Assembly (NCBI GenBank): GCA_964614095.1
Contig: CAZTJO010000054.1
Span: 1-6,727 of the forward strand
Direction: 5' to 3'
DNA length: 6,727 nt
Origin: CAZWKX01 sp964614095
GTDB lineage: Bacteria; Actinomycetota; Acidimicrobiia; Spongiisociales; UBA11373
The translations under genes and the position numbers were made by a program. Positions 1 through 5,435 of the stretch are shown here, one piece after another (position 1 is the first letter of the stretch; the number at the start of each line of letters is the position of its first letter). The notes below the pieces were generated by a model. It saw nothing but the letters and a program-made list of their open reading frames with translations. It searched no databases and was not told the DNA's origin.

Positions 1-1
1 C

Positions 2-499
2 GATGCCGCCGCCGTGTTCGAGGCAGCTCGAGAGTCGATCGCCGAGGTGGCACCGTACGAGACCTGGTGTCATGCCGCCTTCACCCCCGACGACGCAGGC
101 TCCTACACCGAATACTGGATCGGTGCCCGCACCCGAGGTGAGGCGTTCTACTTCATCATCGAAAACCTGCAGGGCAAGTTTCTCGGGGTGTGTGGCATCA
201 GCGGTATCGAGCGCGAACACGGCCTGGCCAGCCTCGGTTTTTGGGTGAGAACATCAGCCACCCAAAAAGGCGTCGCCACTCGGGCTGCAGCGCGAGTGGC
301 CCAGTTCGGGTTCGAGAAGCTGAACCTGCAACGAATCGAACTTCTCGTCGCGGTGCACAACATCGCCAGCCGCCGAGTTGCCGAGAAGCTCGGCGCCACA
401 TTGGAAGGGACTCTGCGGCGCCGTCTGACCCTGCCCACCGGCCCCACCGACTGCGTCCTTTATGCGCTGCTGCGCGACGAAGAACCTGCTGTGGCTTGA
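2..499 (+). CDS. GNAT-family N-acetyltransferase, RimJ/RimL type (5' end outside window)
   Basis: The reading frame is open from base 2 to a TGA at 497-499 and gives 165 residues. The family transfers an acetyl group from acetyl-CoA to the amino group of a protein N-terminus or small molecule in the cytoplasm; the substrate here cannot be told. Seen in the sequence: a strand ending WVR (81-83) followed by QKGVAT (88-93), which fits the acetyl-CoA pyrophosphate-binding loop (motif A), then a helix. The C-terminal block NIASRRVAEKLGATLEGTLR (120-139) is typical of the RimJ/RimL branch, where N and the EKLG segment line the CoA site. A GTG at 14 could start translation, but the residues before it (DAAAV) fit the usual N-terminal helix of the family, so I think the true start lies upstream of the window. 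It is convergent with the next gene, with a hairpin between them. Confidence 0.87.
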   Translation, partial: DAAAVFEAARESIAEVAPYETWCHAAFTPDDAGSYTEYWIGARTRGEAFYFIIENLQGKFLGVCGISGIEREHGLASLGFWVRTSATQKGVATRAAARVAQFGFEKLNLQRIELLVAVHNIASRRVAEKLGATLEGTLRRRLTLPTGPTDCVLYALLRDEEPAVA

Positions 500-522
500 C
501 GGCAGGCGACAGGCAGCCAGAG

Positions 523-536
523 TTCAGAATTCAGAA
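523..536 (+). repeat. Tandem heptamer TTCAGAA x2
   Basis: Two exact head-to-tail copies of TTCAGAA occupy 523-529 and 530-536, in the spacer between two convergent genes. The reverse complement, TTCTGAA, also appears in the spacer at 4357-4413. The 11 bases CCAGAGTTCAG at 517-527 recur exactly at 4344-4354. This makes it one member of a small dispersed intergenic family in this window. Confidence 0.7.
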
Positions 537-538
537 TC

Positions 539-562
539 GACCCAGCTCCTGCATTCTGGGTC
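539..562. terminator. Hairpin between convergent genes, possible two-way terminator
   Basis: GACCCAG (539-545) and CTGGGTC (556-562) form a perfect 7-bp stem around a 10-base loop, with TTCTT directly after it on the + strand. It lies 39 bases after the stop of the acetyltransferase gene and 3 bases before the stop codon of the convergent GyrI-like gene, where terminators of both units are expected. The T-tract is short and broken on + and absent on -, so termination is inferred from position and stem only. The loop contains TGCATT, a piece of the dispersed heptamer family. Confidence 0.5.
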
Positions 563-565
563 TTC

Positions 566-1183
566 TTAGGCCCTAATTACCGGCTGACGAATGATCGTCT
601 TGATGCGCTCCGGCGCCGTACGCCGCGGATCGCTCAGGTAGATCTCATGGTGTTTGCCGGCGAAGGACAGGCCCTCCAACTCCATGTACTCGTGGAGCAT
701 GGCGATGGTCGGGCCCTCCTCGGCGTAGGGGCCCAGATGCATGGTCTGCGCCGCCATGCCTTCGGCGTAGCGCTCCAATCGAAGCAAGTCCCGCGCCGGG
801 AGCTCCCTTTTTGCCGCCGCCTCAGCGATGCACTCCTCGAAGAAACCGCTCTCGATGAAGTCGGGCATCAGAACCATCATCGTCCAGTGCCAGGCATCCC
901 GATCATCCACAGCGAAAACCGCCGGATCCTGCGACCACCACAGACCTTCCAGGGGCATGACCACGAAGTCGCGGCCGAGCGCCTTGCTGCGGAACTTGGC
1001 CGTGTAGGCGACCGAGTACAGCGCCTGCATAGCGTCCTCGTAGGCGGGGGCCGTGACCGGGTCGCCACGGCCGTCCACCATCAGGTACTGGAGCTCCGGC
1101 ACATCCACGAGCCGGCAAGAGCCCTTCGGCGCCCGGTAGAGATCGCGCAGCTCCTTCTTCAGGTCGAGCGCCGCCGAAGCCAT
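566..1183 (-). CDS. Stand-alone GyrI-like small-molecule-binding protein
   Basis: This 205-residue protein is a free-standing GyrI-like (SBD/SHV fold) domain of the Lin2189-like group. N-terminal LDLKKELRDLYRAPKG (7-21), LVDVPELQYLMVDGRGDP (25-42), PLEGLWW (77-83) and WHWTMMVLMPDF (98-109) are typical. So is the C-terminal half: QTMHLGPYAEEGPTIAMLHE (146-165) and HEIYLSDP (179-186) before RQPV (199-202). Glu180 is probably the conserved acidic residue of the pocket in this fold. Some proteins of this group are reported to hydrolyse cyclopropanoid genotoxins (yatakemycin/CC-1065 type), while others are only binders; which applies here is unknown. The ATG sits one base after the TGA of the merR gene and has GGAGAAGG upstream (about 1190-1197), so the two are probably cotranscribed and translationally coupled. 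The two proteins end alike (HEIYLSDP and QEIYLSDP), so they share a domain type. Confidence 0.92.
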   Translation of the reverse strand: MASAALDLKKELRDLYRAPKGSCRLVDVPELQYLMVDGRGDPVTAPAYEDAMQALYSVAYTAKFRSKALGRDFVVMPLEGLWWSQDPAVFAVDDRDAWHWTMMVLMPDFIESGFFEECIAEAAAKRELPARDLLRLERYAEGMAAQTMHLGPYAEEGPTIAMLHEYMELEGLSFAGKHHEIYLSDPRRTAPERIKTIIRQPVIRA

Positions 1184-1184
1184 T

Positions 1185-2003
1185 TCAGGCCTTCTCCACC
1201 GGCATACGGATCTCGGTGATGTTGGGGCCCGGCTCGTTCGGGTCGCTCAGGTAGATCTCCTGAACCGGCCCGGAGACCCGGTAGCCGTGCTCGTCGATCC
1301 AGGCGGCGATGATCTGGTACGTGTCGCCGAGCGTTTCGTAGGGGCCGGAGTGCACGATCGACGCAACCTCACCACCCTCGACCACACGTTCGGCCAGGGT
1401 ACGGCCGGCCGGTGTCTGCACCGGCGTGCCGGTGTCGGCGACCACATACACGAATTCCGTGTCCACCGACTCGCCGGTGTACTCCTTATCGTGGTAGATG
1501 GCCAGCGGCGGTCCGGTGAAGGCCAGCCCGGCCATGCCGACGCCGGCGAACCCATCTCCGATCAGTCCGCCGATATCGCCAATCGTCGGCATCACCTCGC
1601 GCATCGCCAAGCCCTTGATGCTGTCGACCTTCTTCACCACCACTTCTGCATCGGGCATCACGCCCTCCTTCTCGATTAGCCGGAGGCGGGCCTCGACCCG
1701 GTCGAGGCGGGCCTGCTGCTCCATCACCTGCTGCCCAATCTCGGCCCGCTTCATGCGCAGCATTCCCCGGAGCTGGTTGGCATCGATCCCCTCGTCGAGG
1801 ATAGAGCCGATCTCCTCAAGGGAGAGCCCCATGTCTTTCAGCGCGAGGATGCGGTTCAGTCGCGGTAGCTGTGCTGCGGTGTAGTAGCGGTAGCCCGAGG
1901 ACGGATCGACCTCGGCCGGCTCCAGAAGCCCAATGTCGGCGTAGTAACGCAGCGCCGAAACGGGCACCTGGCTGATCCGGGAGAACAATCCGATCCTGAA
2001 CAT
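1185..2003 (-). CDS. MerR-family transcriptional regulator with GyrI-like effector-binding domain (BmrR type)
   Basis: This is a 272-residue one-component regulator. Residues 1-70 form the MerR winged helix-turn-helix: IGLFSRISQVPVSALRYYADIGLLEP (4-29), the wing GYRYY (37-41), and the second helical pair RLNRILALKDMGLSLEEIGSIL (48-69). A Gln/Arg-rich coiled-coil dimerisation helix follows (about 74-113). Residues about 120-270 are a GyrI-like ligand-binding domain with SGPYETLGDTYQIIAAW (219-235) and QEIYLSDP (248-255). Such proteins bind a lipophilic or cationic small molecule and twist a promoter with an overlong spacer into an active form. There are no clustered cysteines, so metal sensing is unlikely. 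I chose the ATG at 2003 because GGAGG (2010-2014) lies 6 bases ahead and the HTH domain begins right there. A longer frame to 2111 adds 36 residues unlike the family and would run through the promoter. It heads the operon with the GyrI-like gene and is probably autoregulated. Confidence 0.95.
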   Translation of the reverse strand: MFRIGLFSRISQVPVSALRYYADIGLLEPAEVDPSSGYRYYTAAQLPRLNRILALKDMGLSLEEIGSILDEGIDANQLRGMLRMKRAEIGQQVMEQQARLDRVEARLRLIEKEGVMPDAEVVVKKVDSIKGLAMREVMPTIGDIGGLIGDGFAGVGMAGLAFTGPPLAIYHDKEYTGESVDTEFVYVVADTGTPVQTPAGRTLAERVVEGGEVASIVHSGPYETLGDTYQIIAAWIDEHGYRVSGPVQEIYLSDPNEPGPNITEIRMPVEKA

Positions 2004-2009
2004 GCTTCG

Positions 2010-2014
2010 CCTCC
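2010..2014 (-). promoter_or_regulatory. Ribosome binding site GGAGG that fixes the merR start
   Basis: GGAGG on the minus strand, 6 bases before the ATG at 2003-2001. It supports the short start over an upstream in-frame ATG at 2111. Confidence 0.8.
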
Positions 2015-2043
2015 GGTGTCCTTGCCTTGCGGCCTTGGTGTCC

Positions 2044-2074
2044 AGTGTGCAGTCTCGAGTTGCTTGAGAGTCAA
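2044..2074 (-). promoter_or_regulatory. MerR-type promoter with 19-bp spacer and operator dyad
   Basis: On the minus strand TTGACT (2074-2069) matches the -35 consensus in 5 of 6 positions. Exactly 19 bases later comes CACACT (2049-2044), a poor -10 element. A 19-bp spacer is the signature of MerR-activated promoters. The spacer is largely covered by an imperfect palindrome at 2051-2071: ten positions on each side of a central base, 7 of 10 complementary, with the outer CTC/GAG core intact. Transcription would start near 2037, leaving a leader of about 35 bases that carries the GGAGG. This suggests autoregulated, ligand-activated expression of merR and the downstream GyrI-like gene. The -10 assignment is the weakest part. 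Confidence 0.7.
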
Positions 2075-2118
2075 GCCGAATCTCGGCGGGGGCGAGCCAG
2101 ATCAGCCACACAGCTACG

Positions 2119-2139
2119 GGCTAGCCGACCGATGCATCG
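2119..2139. other. Two adjacent perfect palindromes after the GNAT-YoaP stop codon
   Basis: GGCTAGCC (2119-2126) and CGATGCATCG (2130-2139) are perfect loopless palindromes three bases apart. They lie between the stop of the GNAT-YoaP gene and the merR promoter. Loopless palindromes make poor terminators, so if they are functional they are more likely protein-binding sites. Just upstream, inside the last codons of that gene, GAGCT and AGCTC (2146-2159) form a 5-bp stem with a 4-base loop. None has a T-tract, and chance occurrence is possible. Confidence 0.25.
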
Positions 2140-2142
2140 CCC

Positions 2143-2928
2143 TCAGAGCTTGCGAGCTCGCTGGGCGATGAGCGAGCGGATCTTCTCGTACGACGGCGGC
2201 GGGCCGTTGCGCACCTGCTTGCCGTCGATGAACAGCTCGTCGACATAACCCCAATCGGCCACCGCGGCTCTCTCAGAAGTATCGATCTCCCGATAGACGA
2301 CCTTGTCGCCGAACTCGGCGGCGGCGCGCTGGGCACGCTCGGCGGTCAAGTTCATTGCCATACACCACCCGGCGCTGAATACCGTGACGTTGACCTTGTC
2401 CGGCTCGGGATCGGGGAGTCTGTTGCCCTTGTTGAACCAACGAGGCGCCCGGGCATCCGGGGTGAACGGTTTCCACACCAGCATGGCCAAACCTTGCCGG
2501 CCGGCCTTCTTGTACCCGTGCTTGCGGAACCACGACGCCTTCATCCAGAACGGCAGAGCCAAGCCCCATGCCGCCATGCCCTTGGCTCCCAGCGACCGTG
2601 CATCTGCCTCGGCAGCCTCCAGCAGAGCCCGGCCCATCCCTCGTCCCTGGCGGTTGCCGCGGCCCATCTTGTGGCCGTGCACCCATATGCACAGGATCAT
2701 GTAGAGGCCCTCGCCGTCGACCCACGACTCCTCGATGGGCAGGTACTGGATCATGCCGCCGATTTGCCCATCGTCGTCGACTGCCAGCTTCGCTCTCAGC
2801 CCTCTGCCCAGGAACCGCTCCACCCAGCAGGCGCGTCGTGGACCCGCCTCCTTTGCATCGTCGGACCAGTCCTCCAGACACACTGCAAACAGATCGTGGT
2901 GCTCTTCGGCAAGGTCAATGACTTCCAC
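2143..2928 (-). CDS. GNAT acetyltransferase with C-terminal YoaP-like thioredoxin-fold domain
   Basis: This is a 261-residue two-domain protein. Residues 1 to about 155 form a GNAT domain: VCLEDWSDDAKEAG (16-29), strands through GGMIQYLPIEES (57-68), and the acetyl-CoA loop QGRGMG (94-99) followed by helix RALLEAAEADARSLGAKG (100-117). Residues about 178-258 fit a YoaP-like thioredoxin-fold domain: VNVTVFSAGWC (179-189), a helix, VVYREIDTSERA (210-221), VDELFIDGKQV (229-239) and GPPPSYEKIRSLI (242-254). The thioredoxin CxxC is reduced to a lone Cys189 (CMAM), and the usual cis-proline position before the third strand is not Pro. A standard disulfide reductase is therefore unlikely, and substrate recognition is possible. 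The substrate of this family is not known to me. The start is GTG, supported by GGGAGG at 2934-2939, five bases ahead; an in-frame TAG at 2959-2961 limits extension. It is transcribed away from the PLP-enzyme gene and lies 139 bases before merR, which has its own promoter. Confidence 0.9.
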   Translation of the reverse strand: MEVIDLAEEHHDLFAVCLEDWSDDAKEAGPRRACWVERFLGRGLRAKLAVDDDGQIGGMIQYLPIEESWVDGEGLYMILCIWVHGHKMGRGNRQGRGMGRALLEAAEADARSLGAKGMAAWGLALPFWMKASWFRKHGYKKAGRQGLAMLVWKPFTPDARAPRWFNKGNRLPDPEPDKVNVTVFSAGWCMAMNLTAERAQRAAAEFGDKVVYREIDTSERAAVADWGYVDELFIDGKQVRNGPPPSYEKIRSLIAQRARKL

Positions 2929-2967
2929 GCCATCCTCCCAGGGCTCAATGGGTTGAAGCTACCCGAC

Positions 2968-2979
2968 TCCGGCGCCGGA
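2968..2979. other. 12-bp perfect palindrome in a divergent intergenic region
   Basis: TCCGGCGCCGGA is a perfect 12-bp palindrome in the 131-base spacer between the divergent GNAT-YoaP and PLP-enzyme genes. A second palindrome, GCCTCGAGGC, lies at 3009-3018. The position would suit an operator controlling one or both genes. GC-rich palindromes arise easily by chance in such DNA, and I could not identify convincing promoter boxes next to either. Confidence 0.3.
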
Positions 2980-3059
2980 CGAAGGATCTACCGATTCGCC
3001 GCGGAGTAGCCTCGAGGCGAGGCAGCAGCCGCGCCCGCCAACTCGATCTGGAGGCGCAC

Positions 3060-4325
3060 ATGTCCAAGTGGAAGGACGAGATCGCCGGGAAGCGGCTGCA
3101 TCCCGAGTCACTCATGACCTCATACGGCTACAAGCCGGAGTGGTCTGAGGGTGCCATCAAGAGCCCCATCTTCCAGACGTCGACGTTTGCCTTCAAAACC
3201 GCCGAAGAGGGCAAAGCGTTCTTCGAGATCGCCTTGGGCAAACGGACGCCTGGGCCGGGTGAAAAGCCCGGTCTCATCTACAGCCGCCTCAACAACCCGG
3301 ACATGGAGATCGCTGAGGACCGCCTCACCCTCTGGGACGGCGCTGAGGACGCCGCCCTGTTGGCCAGCGGCATGGCCGCCATCGCCACCACCTTGCTCAC
3401 GTTTCTTCGGCCCGGCGACGCCATCCTTGCCAGTGAGCCGTTATACGGCGGAACCCATCATCTGATCGACTGGTGGCTGCGCGGAATGGGAATTGAAGTA
3501 CTCCGCTTTGGATGCGCCGCCACCGAGGAGGAGATCGAAGCCAGACTGTCGGCTGCCTCCCGAGCGCTGGGCTTCATGTTCATCGAGACGCCGGCGAATC
3601 CGACCAACGACCTCATCGATATCGCCATGTGCGCCCGAATCGCTCAGAAGTATTCGACCGACGGGCGCAAGGTGCTGCTGGCCGTCGATAACACGTTCCT
3701 CGGCCCCATCTTCCAGCACCCCTTGGAACACGGCGCCGACATTGTCATCTACTCGGCCACCAAGTACATCAGCGGCCACAGCGACCTGATCGCCGGGGCC
3801 GCTCTCGGACCGCCTGAACTCATCGAGCCGATCCGTTCGGTGCGCACCGTGCTCGGTACTCATGCTTCCCCGTGGACGGCGTGGCTGCTGATGCGCAGCC
3901 TGGAGACGCTGCCGCTGCGTATGTACCGGCAAGCCGAGACCGCAGGGATAGTGGCCGAGTTCCTGCGCGACCACCCGAAGGTCACCCGAGTCAACTACCT
4001 CGGGCTGCTCCAGGAGGATCATCCTCAGCACGAGCTGTACCGCCGCCAATGCCTGGGTCCGGGAGCAATGATCTCCTTCGAGGTGGCCGGCGGCGAGGCG
4101 GAGGCCTACCGCCTGCTCAACGCCCTTCAGCTAATCAAGCTGGCGGTCAGCCTGGGGAGCACCGAATCGTTGGCCGAGCACCCGGCGACCATGACCCACT
4201 CCGAGGCCACGTCTGAGGAGAACTGTGCCGCCGGAGTCACCGATGGCCTGGTTCGAATCTCCACTGGGGTGGAGCACCCCGATGACCTCATTCTCGATCT
4301 GACGCAGGCGCTGGAGGCGGTGTAG
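3060..4325 (+). CDS. PLP-dependent enzyme of the cystathionine gamma-synthase / methionine gamma-lyase family
   Basis: A 421-residue cytoplasmic fold-type I PLP enzyme of trans-sulfuration-type metabolism. Visible landmarks: IFQTSTFAF (37-45), YSRLNNP with Tyr74 and Arg76 (phosphate contacts from the neighbouring subunit), ASGMAAI (102-108), Tyr129 (stacks on the cofactor), ETPANPT (176-182), Asp210 (holds the pyridine nitrogen), SATKYISGH with the Schiff-base Lys235, SLGSTESLAEHPATMTHS (364-381) and Arg399 in VRISTGVE (substrate carboxylate). The protein is about 20 residues longer than classic members because of an insertion before YSR (about 56-71, ending PGPGEKPGL). This is a feature of a subfamily often named cystathionine gamma-synthase family protein or methionine gamma-lyase. 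The active-site Cys of true methionine gamma-lyases (Cys116 in Pseudomonas putida) is Gly131 here (LYGGT), so the reaction cannot be assigned. GGAGG at 3050-3054, five bases before the ATG, fixes the start. No sulfur-metabolism partner gene is adjacent. Confidence 0.95.
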   Translation: MSKWKDEIAGKRLHPESLMTSYGYKPEWSEGAIKSPIFQTSTFAFKTAEEGKAFFEIALGKRTPGPGEKPGLIYSRLNNPDMEIAEDRLTLWDGAEDAALLASGMAAIATTLLTFLRPGDAILASEPLYGGTHHLIDWWLRGMGIEVLRFGCAATEEEIEARLSAASRALGFMFIETPANPTNDLIDIAMCARIAQKYSTDGRKVLLAVDNTFLGPIFQHPLEHGADIVIYSATKYISGHSDLIAGAALGPPELIEPIRSVRTVLGTHASPWTAWLLMRSLETLPLRMYRQAETAGIVAEFLRDHPKVTRVNYLGLLQEDHPQHELYRRQCLGPGAMISFEVAGGEAEAYRLLNALQLIKLAVSLGSTESLAEHPATMTHSEATSEENCAAGVTDGLVRISTGVEHPDDLILDLTQALEAV

Positions 4326-4330
4326 AGAGC

Positions 4331-4344
4331 GAACCTGTCGGTTC
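4331..4344 (+). other. Small stem-loop just after the PLP-enzyme stop codon
   Basis: GAACC (4331-4335) and GGTTC (4340-4344) form a perfect 5-bp stem with loop TGTC, five bases after the TAG. No T-tract follows directly. It may assist the larger hairpin downstream, or be chance. Confidence 0.35.
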
Positions 4345-4356
4345 CAGAGTTCAGCG

Positions 4357-4413
4357 TTCTGAATGCAGAGTCGGCACAACACACAACCCCGATTCTGCAA
4401 TCTGAATTCTCTT
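4357..4413 (+). terminator. Long imperfect hairpin with T-rich tail, likely terminator made of heptamer repeats
   Basis: The arms 4357-4374 and 4389-4406 pair over 18 positions: 15 Watson-Crick pairs, one G-T and two mismatches, around a 14-base loop. The tail TTCTCTTTT follows on the + strand. This places a factor-independent-type terminator 32 bases after the PLP-enzyme gene, between convergent genes. The arms consist of period-7 units: TTCTGAA at 4357-4363, then TTCTGCA, ATCTGAA and TTCTCTT in sequence from 4393 to 4413. The hairpin therefore seems to come from inverted copies of the dispersed repeat. Folding is my hand alignment, not a computed energy. Confidence 0.55.
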
Positions 4414-4461
4414 TTGCTCCTCGCGTTGAACGACCCCAGGAACGATGGCGCCCTCCGTCTC

Positions 4462-4476
4462 GTGAAGCGACTTCAC
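4462..4476 (-). other. Short perfect inverted repeat across the glycosylase-like stop codon
   Basis: GTGAAG (4462-4467) and CTTCAC (4471-4476) pair perfectly around a 3-base loop and overlap the TGA of the minus-strand gene at 4473-4475. It could be part of a transcript-end structure, but no T-tract follows. Confidence 0.3.
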
Positions 4477-5330
4477 CTCCTGATGAGTGCCTCCAGCCAC
4501 GGGATCGACTCCTGCCGCCGCCTCCACCACAGGTCTTCCCACAAGTAGTGAACCACCAGCTGCCGGTAGTCGCCGTAGCCGGCGATGTGCTCCAGCAGCG
4601 TCTCCACCGGAACCGGGCTGTCCGGATCAACGTTGAAGAACAGCTTGGAGTAGATCTTCTGCTCCCAAGGCGAGACGTGGTCNNNNNNNNNNNNNNNNNN
4701 NNNNNNNNNNNNNNNNNNNNNNNNNNNNNNNNNNNNNNNNNNNNNNNNNNNNNNNNNNNNNNNNNNNNNNNNNNNNNNNNNNCCCGGTGGCCAGAGACCG
4801 TAGAGCCGCTTGCCGTCGTACTGAAGCAGAGCGCCGTAGGCATCCAGCAGCGCGTGATACATCTGGACGGACCGCCTTACCGCGGCGTTCTGAAGCACGA
4901 TGCCGATGATGAGGTACTCGTACAACGAGTTCGGGTGGCCGGGGCGCAAACCCCGCCACCGCTCGATGACGGGTCCCACCACCGAGTCGTCGGCGAACTC
5001 GGTGTAGAACCCGGCCAGATCGAGATCCAGATTGAAGCGAAAAATCAGCTCGTCGGCGAGCGACTCGACGAAGTCATCATCCAAGGTATCGCTGTGGAAC
5101 ACGTCCACCCACACCGCCGGATCATCGACGCTGCCCTCATTGGTGATAGTGAGCCCGAGTTGCCGGCCTTGCCAGCACAGGGTCTGGTGGCGGGTGCCGG
5201 GCTGCCATTGGCTGTCACCTGAAGTGAAGTGATCCGGCTTGAAGAAGGTCGCATCAAAATGAAACGGTGCCGTCGGCGTCAGCACCGTCGAATACGCCCT
5301 CTCCAGGCTTCTCGTGACGTTCCCTGCCAT
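4473..5330 (-). CDS. Probable HhH-GPD (AlkA/OGG-like) DNA glycosylase, interrupted by assembly gap
   Basis: Numbering is from the chosen start. The N-terminal part (APFHFDATFFKPDHFTSGD, about 20-38) resembles the substrate-side beta domain of AlkA/OGG-type base-excision glycosylases. ERWRGLRPGHPNSLYEYLIIGIVLQNAAVRRSVQMYHALLDAYG (about 123-166) matches the first helices of the HhH-GPD core, with the IxxQ-type helix seen as IVLQN. After the gap come DHVSPWEQKIYSKLFF and HYLWEDLWWRRR, like the C-terminal helices. The helix-hairpin-helix and its glycine loop fall in the unsequenced part. The Asp right after the gap may be the catalytic aspartate. This is family-level recognition; substrate and even activity are unproven. 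I prefer the ATG at 5330, with AAGGA (5337-5341) six bases ahead. An ATG at 5354 would add eight residues (MTEDEGRV) but lacks a ribosome binding site. The frame stays open across the gap as drawn, but the gap length is probably a placeholder. Confidence 0.75.
   Translation of the reverse strand: MAGNVTRSLERAYSTVLTPTAPFHFDATFFKPDHFTSGDSQWQPGTRHQTLCWQGRQLGLTITNEGSVDDPAVWVDVFHSDTLDDDFVESLADELIFRFNLDLDLAGFYTEFADDSVVGPVIERWRGLRPGHPNSLYEYLIIGIVLQNAAVRRSVQMYHALLDAYGALLQYDGKRLYGLWPPXXXXXXXXXXXXXXXXXXXXXXXXXXXXXXXXXXDHVSPWEQKIYSKLFFNVDPDSPVPVETLLEHIAGYGDYRQLVVHYLWEDLWWRRRQESIPWLEALIRR
4683..4782. other. Assembly gap, exactly 100 N
   Basis: A run of exactly 100 N lies inside the glycosylase-like gene. 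This round number is the usual scaffold placeholder, so the true distance is unknown. The family spacing between the parts left and right of it suggests the missing DNA is longer than 100 bases. Confidence 0.98.
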
Positions 5331-5336
5331 CACCCG

Positions 5337-5341
5337 TCCTT
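5337..5341 (-). promoter_or_regulatory. Ribosome binding site AAGGA supporting the ATG at 5330
   Basis: AAGGA on the minus strand lies six bases before the ATG at 5330-5328. The alternative ATG at 5354 has no purine-rich stretch ahead of it, so this site decides the start, with moderate certainty. Confidence 0.55.
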
Positions 5342-5435
5342 CGTCTTCAGTCATCGCACGGTACTAAGGCGGTGAGACAGCATCGGACCCGGCCCGGCGC
5401 CCGGGGTCGGCACCAAACCAGCTCACCTGGCTCCC

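Noticed and set aside
647..1219. 190-codon open frame on + opposite the GyrI-like gene
   Set aside because: It is antisense to a well-recognised protein family; long shadow frames are expected in GC-rich DNA, and it has no recognisable domain.
2004..2111. 36-residue N-terminal extension of the MerR protein (ATG at 2111)
   Set aside because: It is unlike the family, would translate through the MerR-type promoter and operator, and lacks the strong GGAGG found before the ATG at 2003.
2273..3009. Long open frames on both strands over the GNAT-YoaP gene
   Set aside because: They are low-complexity Arg/Pro/Ser-rich translations without family signatures, overlapping a gene with clear GNAT and YoaP-like domains.
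3441..4049. 202-codon minus-strand frame inside the PLP-enzyme gene
   Set aside because: It is antisense to the conserved PLP core, with no plausible start context or recognised domain.
4127..4843. 238-codon minus-strand frame and the opposite + frame at 4548-5222
   Set aside because: Both run across the N gap and overlap either the PLP-enzyme gene or the glycosylase-like gene in the wrong frame; their length depends on the gap.
5331..5354. Eight-residue longer start (MTEDEGRV) of the glycosylase-like protein
   Set aside because: It remains possible, but there is no ribosome binding site before the ATG at 5354, while AAGGA precedes the ATG at 5330.
5371..5427. GC-rich inverted repeats (GGTGAG/CTCACC, and GACCC/GGGTC at 5386-5408) between divergent genes
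   Set aside because: Stems are short, loops long or bulged, and the surrounding DNA is so rich in C and G that such pairs occur by chance; no T-tract follows.
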